From an uncultured Acetobacter sp. (GTDB lineage: Bacteria > Pseudomonadota > Alphaproteobacteria > Acetobacterales > Acetobacteraceae): a DNA stretch of 14,365 nucleotides. The position numbers and the translations under genes were made by a program. The stretch is from the NCBI GenBank assembly GCA_937900755.1, contig CALCDN010000229.1:1-14365 (forward strand). Reading direction: 5' to 3'. Under the pieces are notes generated by a model that saw only the letters and a list, made by a program, of their open reading frames with translations, was not told the DNA's origin and ran no database searches. Of this stretch, positions 7,741 through 14,365 are shown piece by piece (within the stretch, counting starts at the first letter, position 1; the number at the start of each line of letters is the position of its first letter).

Positions 7741-9051
7741 ATGAGCGTGTCGCAGAACGAGGGTAAGCAGTCCACCGCTACCATTTCGATCGGTGGCAAA
7801 ACCGCCGAGATGCCCGTACTTTCTGGCATCCTCGGGCCGGATGTTATCGATATTCGTAAACTGCCCGCAGAGCTGGGTGTGTTCACGTTCGACCCCGGTT
7901 ACGGCGAGACGGCCTCGTGCAACAGCAAGATCACTTTCATTGATGGTGACAAAGGCGTTCTGCTGCACCGTGGCTACCCTATTGCCCAGCTGGCGGAAAA
8001 TGCTTCCTATGAAGAGGTGATCTACCTCCTGCTGAATGGCGAACTGCCAAACCAGGCGCAGTACAAAACCTTTTCCTCCACACTGACCAACCACACCCTG
8101 CTCCATGAGCAGATCCGCAACTTCTTCAATGGTTTCCGGCGTGATGCCCACCCCATGGCCATCCTGTGCGGCACGGTTGGCGCTCTTTCCGCCTTTTACC
8201 CCGATGCCAGCGACATTGCCGTTCCCGAAAACCGTGAACTCGCGGCCATGCGCCTGATCGCCAAAATTCCGACCATTGCGGCCTGGGCCTATAAATATAC
8301 CCAGGGTGATGCCTTTATCTACCCGCGCAATGACCTGAATTACGCGGAAAACTTCTTGTCCATGATGTTCGCGCGCACGTCCGAACCCTACACGGTCAAC
8401 CCCGTTCTGGCCCGCGCCATGAACCGGATCCTGATCTTGCATGCGGACCATGAACAGAACGCATCCACCTCCACCGTGCGTCTGGCGGGTTCCACGGGGG
8501 CCAACCCCTTTGCCTGTATTGCCGCGGGCATTGCCGCCCTGTGGGGGCCTGCCCATGGTGGCGCCAATGAAGCCGTGCTGAAAATGCTGGCCCGTATTGG
8601 CAAGAAAGAAAATATTCCCGCCTTTATCGCCCAGGTCAAAGACAAGAACAGCGGCGTCAAGCTCATGGGCTTTGGCCACCGCGTATACAAGAACTTCGCC
8701 CCGCGCGCCAAAATCATGCAGCAGACCTGCCACGAAGTTCTGAAAGAACTCGGCATCAAGGACGATCCGCTGCTGGACCTGGCCGTTGAACTGGAAAACA
8801 TCGCACTGAGCGACGATTACTTCGTACAGCGCAAGCTTTACCCGAACGTGGATTTCTATTCCGGCATTATCCTCAAGGCCATGGGAATTCCCACCAGCAT
8901 GTTCACCGTGCTGTTCGCCGTTGCCCGGACAACCGGCTGGGTCAGCCAGTGGAAAGAAATGATCGAGGAACCCGGCCAGCGTATCAGCCGTCCACGCCAG
9001 TTGTATCTGGGTGCGCCAGAGCGGGACTTTGTTCCCTTCAACAAGCGCTAA
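7741..9051 (+). CDS. gltA: Type II citrate synthase (GltA; AarA of acetic acid bacteria)
   Basis: Condenses acetyl-CoA with oxaloacetate to citrate, the entry step of the citric acid cycle. In Acetobacter aceti the same gene, aarA, is required for acetic acid resistance. The protein is 436 residues, typical of hexameric type II enzymes. Active-site residues are visible: His234 and His237 in LHADHEQNAST, His272 in GPAHGGANE and Asp371 in NVDFYSG, equivalent to E. coli His226, His229, His264 and Asp362; Arg314 lies in GFGHRVYKNF. ATG 7741 has AAAGGA about seven bases upstream. A strong terminator follows at 9075-9110, and the hairpins at 7586-7660 separate it from sixA, so it is probably its own transcription unit. 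Together with aarC it provides the acetate-consuming branch of the cycle. Confidence 0.97.
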   Translation: MSVSQNEGKQSTATISIGGKTAEMPVLSGILGPDVIDIRKLPAELGVFTFDPGYGETASCNSKITFIDGDKGVLLHRGYPIAQLAENASYEEVIYLLLNGELPNQAQYKTFSSTLTNHTLLHEQIRNFFNGFRRDAHPMAILCGTVGALSAFYPDASDIAVPENRELAAMRLIAKIPTIAAWAYKYTQGDAFIYPRNDLNYAENFLSMMFARTSEPYTVNPVLARAMNRILILHADHEQNASTSTVRLAGSTGANPFACIAAGIAALWGPAHGGANEAVLKMLARIGKKENIPAFIAQVKDKNSGVKLMGFGHRVYKNFAPRAKIMQQTCHEVLKELGIKDDPLLDLAVELENIALSDDYFVQRKLYPNVDFYSGIILKAMGIPTSMFTVLFAVARTTGWVSQWKEMIEEPGQRISRPRQLYLGAPERDFVPFNKR

Positions 9052-9074
9052 AAGCCGACCATACCCTGGTTTGC

Positions 9075-9110
9075 AAAAAGCTGGTCCGTGGCAACGCGGG
9101 CCAGCTTTTT
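9075..9110 (+). terminator. Strong intrinsic terminator of citrate synthase
   Basis: AAAAAGCTGGTCC (9075-9087) pairs with GGGCCAGCTTTTT (9098-9110), 13 pairs with one wobble, followed by ATTTTAT. It lies 23 bases after the citrate synthase stop. The A run on the other side means it could also act on the minus strand. Confidence 0.93.
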
Positions 9111-9170
9111 ATTTTATCTGGGCCAATAACCAAAAGGCAACCCAAGAGGCCCTGAGCCGTTGTAAACCAT

Positions 9171-9208
9171 AAAAAAAAGCGGATGCTCATTTTCGCATGA
9201 GCATCCGC
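9171..9208 (-). terminator. Intrinsic terminator of the small minus-strand gene
   Basis: GCGGATGCTCAT (9179-9190) and ATGAGCATCCGC (9197-9208) form a perfect 12-pair stem with a six-base loop; on the minus strand eight U follow (9178-9171). It stands 84 bases downstream of the stop codon of the gene at 9293-9532, showing that this gene is really transcribed. Confidence 0.93.
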
Positions 9209-9254
9209 CACCACATTTATCTCGTCAACCAACCTGCCCGTTGCCCGGTTTGTT

Positions 9255-9274
9255 GGCCCGTTTGGGCCCGTTTG
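9255..9274. repeat. 10-base tandem duplication
   Basis: GGCCCGTTTG occurs twice in direct succession (9255-9264 and 9265-9274), with a related CCCGGTTTG copy just before. It lies between the stop codon and the terminator of the small minus-strand gene. Likely replication slippage; no function is apparent. Confidence 0.6.
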
Positions 9275-9292
9275 CAGGCAGGGCCAGTTTAT

Positions 9293-9532
9293 TTAGGCAC
9301 AGTTGCACCCTGCGGTCGGACCATCGACCTTGCGCACCATATGGTGGTCAATCCATTCGGAGACCAGCATACGCGCTTCGCTTAATGACGATTCGGGGTG
9401 GTGGATGCGGTACAGGGTTGTACAGGCATTGAACGCCGCAACATCCGCTGTCCCTACTTCGCGCAGTTCCGTGTAAGCCGTGATGACGGCCCGCTCGCAT
9501 TTCCGTGCGATCCGACTTGCTTCCATAGCCAC
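9293..9532 (-). CDS. Small conserved-looking protein of unknown function, Cys-rich C-terminus
   Basis: I do not recognise this family. From the preferred start it is 79 residues, soluble, probably mostly helical (MEASRIARKCERAVITAYTE, then DVAAFNACTTLYR, then SEARMLVSEWIDHHMVRK), ending in AGCNCA. It holds four cysteines, two of them in the terminal C-N-C, which together with the neighbouring His pair could bind a metal; that is inference. The frame stays open back to 9601. GTG 9532 is preferred because AAGGG lies eight bases upstream; ATG 9526 and GTG 9541 are alternatives. A clean terminator follows at 9171-9208. It stands alone, convergent with citrate synthase and divergent from pyrE. The reality of the gene is supported by its terminator and codon pattern, its function by nothing. 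Confidence 0.72.
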   Translation of the reverse strand: MAMEASRIARKCERAVITAYTELREVGTADVAAFNACTTLYRIHHPESSLSEARMLVSEWIDHHMVRKVDGPTAGCNCA

Positions 9533-9605
9533 GACATTCACCCTTAACTGATAACCAATCTCAACTCCTGCAATTAGACGCCACATCTTTCGGCAACGCA
9601 AGGAT

Positions 9606-9643
9606 TAAGTTGTAATTTACTTTACACATAAAATCACAACCAA
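9606..9643. promoter_or_regulatory. AT-rich divergent promoter region between the small gene and pyrE
   Basis: This stretch is far richer in A and T than its surroundings and lies between divergent genes. GTTGT (9609-9613) and ACAAC (9636-9640) form an inverted repeat, and TTTAC is repeated at 9616 and 9621. On the minus strand TTGGTT and TAAATT are 18 bases apart, a weak promoter candidate for the small gene. The rest of the spacer up to 9801 holds only a 7-pair hairpin at 9690-9706. Confidence 0.35.
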
Positions 9644-9801
9644 CTGACATGCGCCGTTTTTCCATATCCTTGCCCAATCCACCGTTTTCCTGCCTGACAC
9701 AGGCGGCAATTCACATTTACAAATCGATGAGGCATGGATTTTCGACCCGGCTAGCGGTATGCCAATCCAACTTCAACCTCCATAGCTTCAAGGAATCTGC
9801 C

Positions 9802-10554
9802 ATGATGTCGCCTGCAGGCATTGCCTCTCCCACCGGAGAGTCCAGCGAATGGGATCGTGATGCCGCCCTCACCACCGCACGCCTGCTGCTTGAGATCAAG
9901 GCAGTCAATTTTCGCCCCGAAGACCCATACACCCTGACATCGGGATGGAAGTCCCCGGTTTATATTGATTGCCGCCGGATTATCTTTTTCCCCCGTGCCC
10001 GCGCAAAAATTGTGGAACTGGGCGTGGAAAAAATTGGTCGCCACGTTGGCTACGAAAGCCTTGAAGCCATTGTCGGAGGGGAAACAGCCGGCATACCGTT
10101 TGCCGCATGGATGGCTGACCGCATGCTGCTGCCCATGGCCTATGTGCGCAAAAAGCCCAAGGGTTTTGGCCGCAACGCCCAGATTGAAGGCGATGTGCCC
10201 GAAAACATGCGGACCCTTCTGGTGGAAGACCTGACCACGGACGGCGCATCCAAAGTGCAGTTCGCCAATGCCCTGCGCAATGCGGGCGCCATTGTGAACC
10301 ATGCTTTTGTAGTATTCTACTACGGCGTCTTCCCCGGTGCCCAGCAAACCCTGACAGACATGAACGTAGCCCTGCACTCCTTGTGCACATGGTGGGACGT
10401 GCTGGAAGCCTGTGCAAGCCGCCCTTACTTCTCCGAAGAAGCTGCGGCTGAAGTGCGGCGCTTTCTTGAAGACCCCTGTGGCTGGTCTGCCCGCCGTGGT
10501 GGTGTGGGCAGCCTGGAAGAGGCAGCCGAGTTCAAGGCGCGCAAGGACAAATAA
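9802..10554 (+). CDS. pyrE: Orotate phosphoribosyltransferase
   Basis: Joins orotate and PRPP to give orotidine 5'-phosphate in pyrimidine synthesis. The protein has 250 residues, longer than the roughly 213 of E. coli PyrE because of an N-terminal lead and a C-terminal tail of about 40 residues. Visible signatures: YTLTSGWKSPVYIDCRR (43-59), GGETAGIPFA (92-101), the flexible catalytic loop VRKKPKGFGR (115-124) and the PRPP-binding TLLVEDLTTDGASK (138-151). ATG 9802 follows AAGGA by seven bases; ATG 9805 could also serve. The frame is open for another 51 codons upstream to 9649, but that stretch has no ribosome binding site and does not look like the family. murI begins four bases after the stop, so the two form an operon. 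Confidence 0.94.
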   Translation: MMSPAGIASPTGESSEWDRDAALTTARLLLEIKAVNFRPEDPYTLTSGWKSPVYIDCRRIIFFPRARAKIVELGVEKIGRHVGYESLEAIVGGETAGIPFAAWMADRMLLPMAYVRKKPKGFGRNAQIEGDVPENMRTLLVEDLTTDGASKVQFANALRNAGAIVNHAFVVFYYGVFPGAQQTLTDMNVALHSLCTWWDVLEACASRPYFSEEAAAEVRRFLEDPCGWSARRGGVGSLEEAAEFKARKDK

Positions 10555-10558
10555 CACT

Positions 10559-11422
10559 GTGCAGGAAAGTGGCCCCACACTGAGCGGTCCCTACCGTGTT
10601 CTGGCGTTTGACTCAGGCATTGGCGGACTGGGCATTGTGCGGGCCATTCGCGCACTCTCCCCCCTGATCCAGGTGGATTACCTGGCAGACACGGCCGTCT
10701 TCCCCTACGGTGAGCAGGAGGATGCGGCCCTGACCGAACGCATTATCTCCCTTGTTTCCCACGCGGTTGCGCGCCTGCGGCCCCAGGCCGTTGTTATTGC
10801 CTGCAACACGGCCAGCACGCTCGCGCTGGATGCCCTGCGCGTGGCCTGCCCGGCCATTCCATTCGTTGGCTGTGTACCACCCATTCGCTGGGCGGCGCGC
10901 CAGACAAAAACCGGGGTGATTGGCCTGCTGGCCACGCGGGCGACCATCCGACGCCCCTACCTGACACGCCTGCACGCACTTTATGCGCCCCAATGTACCC
11001 TGATCGCGCATGCGGCACCCCATCTGGCAAGTTACGCGGAGCAGGTTTTTCGCGGGCACCCCGTACCAGACAGCGCCATTTACAAAGATATTGAAGGGTT
11101 GTTCAACCACCCGGATTCAGCCCGGCTGGACGCGGTTGGCCTGGGCTGCACGCATTACACATTTATGCTCGACCGGCTTCGCAGGCTTACCCCACCCACC
11201 ATGGCATGGCTGGACCCCGCCAGTGCTGTTGCCCGCCAGTGCTGCACGGTTTTGCAGGCCCTGCCCCCAACACACGGCCACACCGCTCCACCCGAACAGG
11301 CATGGTTTACCGCCTACCCGCAGGATGCACAGGCTTTGGCCATGCATCTGCCAGCCTATGGTTTTGACGGCATAAATTTATGGGATACCCCAACGCCCGC
11401 CGCCCACCCCTGCCCGGCCTGA
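10559..11422 (+). CDS. murI: Glutamate racemase
   Basis: Makes D-glutamate for peptidoglycan. The 287-residue product has the two-cysteine racemase layout: AFDSGIGGLGIV (Asp18, Ser19), FPYGEQ (49-54), the first catalytic cysteine in ACNTAS (Cys82), the second in GLGCTHY (Cys197) followed by His199. The start is read as GTG 10559, four bases after the pyrE stop, with AAGGA 11 bases upstream inside the end of pyrE; this suggests translational coupling. A longer reading through pyrE in this frame (from 10412) is not credible. It converges on the polyprenyl synthase gene across an 88-base hairpin-rich spacer. The pyrE partner is functionally unrelated, so the pairing is one of co-expression only. 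Confidence 0.93.
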   Translation: MQESGPTLSGPYRVLAFDSGIGGLGIVRAIRALSPLIQVDYLADTAVFPYGEQEDAALTERIISLVSHAVARLRPQAVVIACNTASTLALDALRVACPAIPFVGCVPPIRWAARQTKTGVIGLLATRATIRRPYLTRLHALYAPQCTLIAHAAPHLASYAEQVFRGHPVPDSAIYKDIEGLFNHPDSARLDAVGLGCTHYTFMLDRLRRLTPPTMAWLDPASAVARQCCTVLQALPPTHGHTAPPEQAWFTAYPQDAQALAMHLPAYGFDGINLWDTPTPAAHPCPA

Positions 11423-11441
11423 AAACCGGGACAGAAGTAAA

Positions 11442-11488
11442 AGGAGCGGACCTGGCCAGCAGGGACCAGGCTTTTGGGCCGTGCTCCT
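11442..11488. terminator. Nested inverted repeats between convergent murI and ispB (likely terminator)
   Basis: AGGAGC (11442-11447) pairs with GCTCCT (11483-11488), enclosing CCTGG (11451-11455) with CCAGG (11466-11470). On the plus strand the inner stem is followed by CTTTT; on the minus strand the outer stem is followed by TTTT. A further CCCGG/CCGGG pair (11413-11417 with 11426-11430) overlaps the murI stop. The U runs are short, so efficiency is uncertain. Confidence 0.45.
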
Positions 11489-11510
11489 CGCCACAATAAC
11501 CTTTTGTAAC

Positions 11511-12581
11511 CTAGCTGGCGCGGCTGGCCGAATAACTGGCTGTTTCGAGCAATAGGGCCTTGATCTCGTTATCGGGGAAGTCTCTCAGCGCCTTTCGGGC
11601 CAGGGTTGCGTACTCCTCGGCTTTGGCCAGTGTAATGCCAATGGCGTTGGTCTGGGCAATAAGGGCCAGAGCGGCATCGAGGTCTTCGGGCTGCTGTATG
11701 CTCTCCTCAATCACGCGCCGCCAGAACACCCGGTCCTCCTCGCTCCCGGCCTCATAGGCCGCCAGAACCGGCAGAGTGACCTTGCCTTCCTTGAAGTCGT
11801 CCCCGACTTCCTTGCCCAGAACAGCCTGGTCGGCCGCATAATCCAGCGCATCATCCACGAGCTGGAACGCCATGCCCAGATTGGCGCCATAAACACGCAG
11901 GGCTTCACGCTCGGCAGGTGTGACGTCTCCAATAACCGCGCCAGATTCGCAGGCGGCGGCAAACAGGGCCGCAGTTTTGCCGTAGATGACCTGTAGATAC
12001 TGCTCAACGGAAGTGGAAAGGTCATTTTGCGTGGTCATCTGCATGACCTCGCCTTCAGCCAGCGTTGCGGACGCGGCGGAGAGAATCGCCATGACATCAA
12101 GCGAAGCATCAGCCGTGAGAATCTGAAAGGAGCGGGCAAACAGGAAGTCCCCCACCAGAACAGAGGCCTTGTTGCCAAAAATTGCATTTGCACTGGCAAG
12201 CCCACGCCGCAACTGGCTGTCGTCCACAACATCATCATGCAGCAGCGTTGCTGTATGAATGAACTCGACACAGGCGGCAATTTCCACATGCCGCATGCGC
12301 CCGTCCTGGTTGTTGTAGCCACACAGGCGTGCGGAGGCGAGTGTCAGCAATGGCCGCAGCCTCTTGCCGCCAGCGGCCACAAGGTGCGCAGCTAACTGCG
12401 GAATAAGCGCTACGGAACTCTGCATGCGGTCCACAATGACCTGATTGCATGCCTGCATATCCGCAGCGAGATAATCAGCCAGCGCCTTAAGGCCAGCTTC
12501 CCCTGGTTTACTCACAGAAACTCCAGATCCATCCTGGCTCGCGGTGCTGTCCATTTCCGACAGACTGACTGCAACACCCAA
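11511..12581 (-). CDS. ispB: Long-chain all-trans polyprenyl diphosphate synthase (ubiquinone side chain)
   Basis: Extends farnesyl or geranylgeranyl diphosphate with isopentenyl diphosphate to make the ubiquinone tail. The 356 residues show GGKRLRP (71-77), the first aspartate-rich motif DDVVD (116-120), GKT (201-203) and the second motif FQLVDDALD (239-247). The residue five before the first motif is Ala111; a small residue there allows long chains, consistent with the Q-9 or Q-10 of acetic acid bacteria, though chain length cannot be read exactly. TTG 12581 is chosen because GGGGGA lies about seven bases upstream; ATG 12554 lacks a ribosome binding site but would still keep all motifs. A promoter candidate lies at 12619-12649. 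The neighbouring divergent methyltransferase is, from memory, a common companion of this gene in alphaproteobacteria. Confidence 0.93.
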   Translation of the reverse strand: MGVAVSLSEMDSTASQDGSGVSVSKPGEAGLKALADYLAADMQACNQVIVDRMQSSVALIPQLAAHLVAAGGKRLRPLLTLASARLCGYNNQDGRMRHVEIAACVEFIHTATLLHDDVVDDSQLRRGLASANAIFGNKASVLVGDFLFARSFQILTADASLDVMAILSAASATLAEGEVMQMTTQNDLSTSVEQYLQVIYGKTAALFAAACESGAVIGDVTPAEREALRVYGANLGMAFQLVDDALDYAADQAVLGKEVGDDFKEGKVTLPVLAAYEAGSEEDRVFWRRVIEESIQQPEDLDAALALIAQTNAIGITLAKAEEYATLARKALRDFPDNEIKALLLETASYSASRAS

Positions 12582-12618
12582 ATGCTATTCCCCCAGCCTC
12601 GGGATGAGTTGACGTCCT

Positions 12619-12649
12619 CTTATATGCGAGGCACCTGAAAAACGGTCAA
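12619..12649 (-). promoter_or_regulatory. Candidate sigma-70 promoter for the polyprenyl synthase gene
   Basis: On the minus strand TTGACC (12649-12644) is followed after 17 bases by CATATA, or after 19 by TATAAG (12624-12619). It lies about 40 bases upstream of the TTG start at 12581, in the 101-base spacer shared with the divergent methyltransferase gene. Confidence 0.5.
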
Positions 12650-12682
12650 GCACCAACAAATTCAAGCCAGCCAGATACAGCG

Positions 12683-13438
12683 ATGCAACCAGCACCATCA
12701 AGCGACCTTCCCACCACCTCGCACGGAACCCTTCTGCGTGGACGTATAGCCTATAGCCAGTTCCAGCAAGGCTACCGTACGGGGCTTGAGCCCATTCTCA
12801 TGGCTGCGGCCGTCCCTGCGCGCCGTGACCAGCATGTGCTGGAAATTGGCTGTGGCGCCGGTGCAGGGCTGTTATGCCTGATGCACCGCGTGCCAGACCT
12901 GCACGGAACCGGAATAGAAAAAGACTCCGAAACAGCGGAACTCGCGCGCACTAACCTGCTTGCCAACAAAAAAGAGCAAGTCTCTGTACTTGCAACATCT
13001 TTCCCCGAAGGGGTGCCAGACCACCTGCGTTTTGACCATTGCATGACCAACCCGCCATGGCACGCCACAACCGGCACAGCCTCACCCGAACCACGCCGTG
13101 ACCTTGCCCGCAGGATGGGCATGCAAACCCTTCCGCTCTGGGTCAGGGGGGCGGCGTCCATCCTGCGCCACAAGGGCAGCCTGACCTTGGCACTCCCCAC
13201 CGCCCTGACCGACAGGGCGGTAGCGGAACTGGTTGCAAACGGCTTTGGCGGCGTAACCCTTTATCCCTTCTGGCCCAAAGCAGACCGCGAGGCACGGATT
13301 CTGCTTGTACAGGCCAGACTTGGGGTTAAAAGCCCTGCCCGCGTTCTGTCTGGACTGATCCTGCACGAAGCGGACGGCGCTTTTACCCCACAGGCTCGCG
13401 ACGTGCTGGAAAACGGCACGGCCCTGCCCGGTCTCTAG
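12683..13438 (+). CDS. SAM-dependent N6-adenine methyltransferase, TrmN6 (YfiC)-like
   Basis: A class I methyltransferase of 251 residues. The N-terminal LLRGRIAYSQFQQGYRTGLEP is the entry signature of alphaproteobacterial TrmN6-like proteins (GYRxGxxPxLxAAAVP). SAM-binding motif I is VLEIGCGAGAG (52-62), an acidic residue follows in GIEKD (77-81), and the catalytic motif NPPW (123-126) points to methylation of an adenine N6 amino group. The likely target is A37 of tRNA-Val, as in E. coli YfiC/TrmN6, but that is inferred. ATG 12683 has no good ribosome binding site; no other start precedes motif I closely. It diverges from the polyprenyl synthase gene and its stop lies 21 bases from that of the convergent nrdB, with no clear terminator between them. 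Confidence 0.82.
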   Translation: MQPAPSSDLPTTSHGTLLRGRIAYSQFQQGYRTGLEPILMAAAVPARRDQHVLEIGCGAGAGLLCLMHRVPDLHGTGIEKDSETAELARTNLLANKKEQVSVLATSFPEGVPDHLRFDHCMTNPPWHATTGTASPEPRRDLARRMGMQTLPLWVRGAASILRHKGSLTLALPTALTDRAVAELVANGFGGVTLYPFWPKADREARILLVQARLGVKSPARVLSGLILHEADGAFTPQARDVLENGTALPGL

Positions 13439-13459
13439 CTCCGCCCCTTCGGCCCGATA

Positions 13460-14316
13460 TTACGCGAAGACCGAGCTTTCAAACGCCTCTTCCCATGTAC
13501 CCAAGGTGGAGGCGCGGCTGTATTCGGTCGAGCGGTTTTCAAAGAAGTTGGCGTGTTCGACCGCGTTCAGCATATCGTCCAGCCAGGGCAACGGGTTTGT
13601 GGTCGTGTTGTAAACGGGGTCCAGCCCAAGCTGGGTCAGGCGGCGGTCGGCAATAAAGTGAATGTAGGTTTTGACCTGTGCCGCATCCAGCCCTTCCACC
13701 GCGCCCATTTCGAACGCCAGGTCAATAAAGGCCTCTTCGTGTTCGACAATGGTCTTGCAGATGTCGGTCAGTTCCTGCCGCAACTGCTCGGTCCAGATAT
13801 GCGGGTTTTCCTGAATGAACACGCGGAACAGGCGGATGATGGACAGGCAGTGCAGGGTTTCGTCCCGCACCGACCACGACACGATCTGCCCCATGCCCTT
13901 GAGCTTGTTGAAGCGCGGGAAGTTGAGCAGAATGGCGAAGGAGGCAAAAAGCTGCAGCCCCTCCGTGAACGCGCCGAAAGCTGCCAGGGTTTTTGCGATT
14001 TCATGCTTGCTGTCCACGGTAAAGGACTGCATGTAATCGTATTTATCCTTCATTTCCTTGTACTTAAGGAACGCTGAATATTCTTCCTCGGGCATGCCCA
14101 GCGTGTCCAGCAGGTAGCTGTACGCAGCGATATGAATGGTCTCGATGTTGGAAAAGGCCGAGAGCATCATCAGCACTTCAGTCGGTTTGAACACCCGGCT
14201 GTAGTGCTTCATGTAGCAGTTGTTGACCTCCACATCCGACTGGGTGAAGAAGCGGAAAATCTGGGTCACAAGGTGGCGTTCGCTCTCGTTGAGCACGCGG
14301 TGCCAGTCTTTTACGT
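13460..14316 (-). CDS. nrdB: Class Ia ribonucleotide reductase beta subunit, N-terminally truncated by the contig end
   Basis: Provides the tyrosyl radical for reduction of ribonucleotides by NrdA. The visible 284 residues (first full codon GTA at 14314) contain every di-iron ligand: Asp27 in FTQSD, Glu58 and His61 in ETIH, Glu118 in AFTEG, Glu152 and His155 in RDETLH, and the radical Tyr65. The spacings of Asp27 to Glu58 (31), His61 to Tyr65 (4) and Glu118 to Glu152 (34) equal those of E. coli D84-E115, H118-Y122 and E204-E238. The stretch between Tyr65 and Glu118 is 29 residues shorter than in E. coli. The C-terminal tail (FESSVFA) would dock to NrdA. A GTG at 14296 is an internal valine, not the start: the frame continues as VKDWHR up to the adapter. 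The real start and NrdA are outside the window. Confidence 0.96.
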
Positions 14317-14365
14317 CTGTCTCTTATACACATCTGACGCTGCCGACGATACTCCTTGTGTAGAT
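14317..14365. other. Nextera (Tn5) sequencing adapter, P5/read-1 side with i5 index (artefact)
   Basis: CTGTCTCTTATACACATCT (14317-14335) is the reverse complement of the Tn5 mosaic end, followed by GACGCTGCCGACGA (14336-14349) of the read-1 adapter. TACTCCTT (14350-14357) is then an i5 index in reverse complement (AAGGAGTA, which I recall as S507), and GTGTAGAT (14358-14365) is the start of the P5 primer complement. Library sequence, to be trimmed. Confidence 0.98.

Noticed and set aside
7687..8733. 348-codon minus-strand ORF opposite citrate synthase
   Set aside because: Overlaps an unmistakable citrate synthase; no ribosome binding site or recognisable domain.
9649..9801. N-terminal extension of PyrE from ATG 9649
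   Set aside because: No ribosome binding site and no resemblance to the family; ATG 9802 has AAGGA at seven bases. Kept only as a finding about the leader.
14294..14296. GTG at 14296 as the nrdB start
   Set aside because: The frame continues upstream as VKDWHR, typical NrdB sequence, until the adapter; it is an internal valine.
40..14316. Search by eye for tRNA, rRNA, CRISPR arrays, IS ends, phage genes, toxin-antitoxin or defence modules
   Set aside because: None seen; all larger spacers are filled by the small ORF, terminators or promoter-like sequence described.

Overview
The window is a chromosomal fragment about 60% G+C from an acetic acid bacterium (Acetobacteraceae, most like Acetobacter). 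The best evidence is the pairing of a 505-residue AarC-type succinyl-CoA:acetate CoA-transferase with a 436-residue AarA-type citrate synthase. These are the two key enzymes of the variant citric acid cycle tied to acetic acid resistance in Acetobacter aceti. The alphaproteobacterial-style SMC hinge, the orotate phosphoribosyltransferase and the NrdB agree with this. All other genes are ordinary housekeeping genes, and I see no phage, IS element, CRISPR array or tRNA.

Both ends are not biological. Positions 1-39 and 14317-14365 are Illumina Nextera (Tn5) library adapters, including an i5 index and the start of the P5 primer on the right. The real insert is about 40-14316, and the two end genes (smc and nrdB) are cut by the library, not by evolution.

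Layout: (1) 40-3936, plus strand: the hinge-to-C-terminus part of smc, followed closely by an exported or membrane-anchored protein that looks like a glycerophosphodiester phosphodiesterase without its catalytic residues. (2) 4011-5804, minus strand: a 42-codon small ORF with a strong ribosome binding site, then aarC and a clear terminator. (3) 5890-9110, plus strand: a metallophosphatase, an AroQ-type chorismate mutase, a SixA-type histidine phosphatase, a hairpin-rich spacer with a probable terminator, and then citrate synthase with a strong terminator. (4) 9171-9532, minus strand: an unrecognised small protein with its own terminator. (5) 9802-11422, plus strand: pyrE and murI, separated by 4 bases. 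(6) 11511-12581, minus strand: a long-chain polyprenyl diphosphate synthase for the ubiquinone tail. It is divergent from (7) 12683-13438, plus strand: a TrmN6-like N6-adenine methyltransferase. (8) 13460-14316, minus strand: class Ia ribonucleotide reductase beta subunit, cut at its N-terminus.

How the genes work together: citrate synthase and AarC bracket the acetate-handling part of the cycle. AarC moves CoA from succinyl-CoA to acetate and citrate synthase consumes the resulting acetyl-CoA, so the pair can oxidise acetate without succinyl-CoA synthetase. No wholly new system stands out. The points most worth following are the small ORF upstream of aarC, the catalytically dead phosphodiesterase-like protein beside smc, the stacked hairpins before citrate synthase and the unusually long SMC arm.
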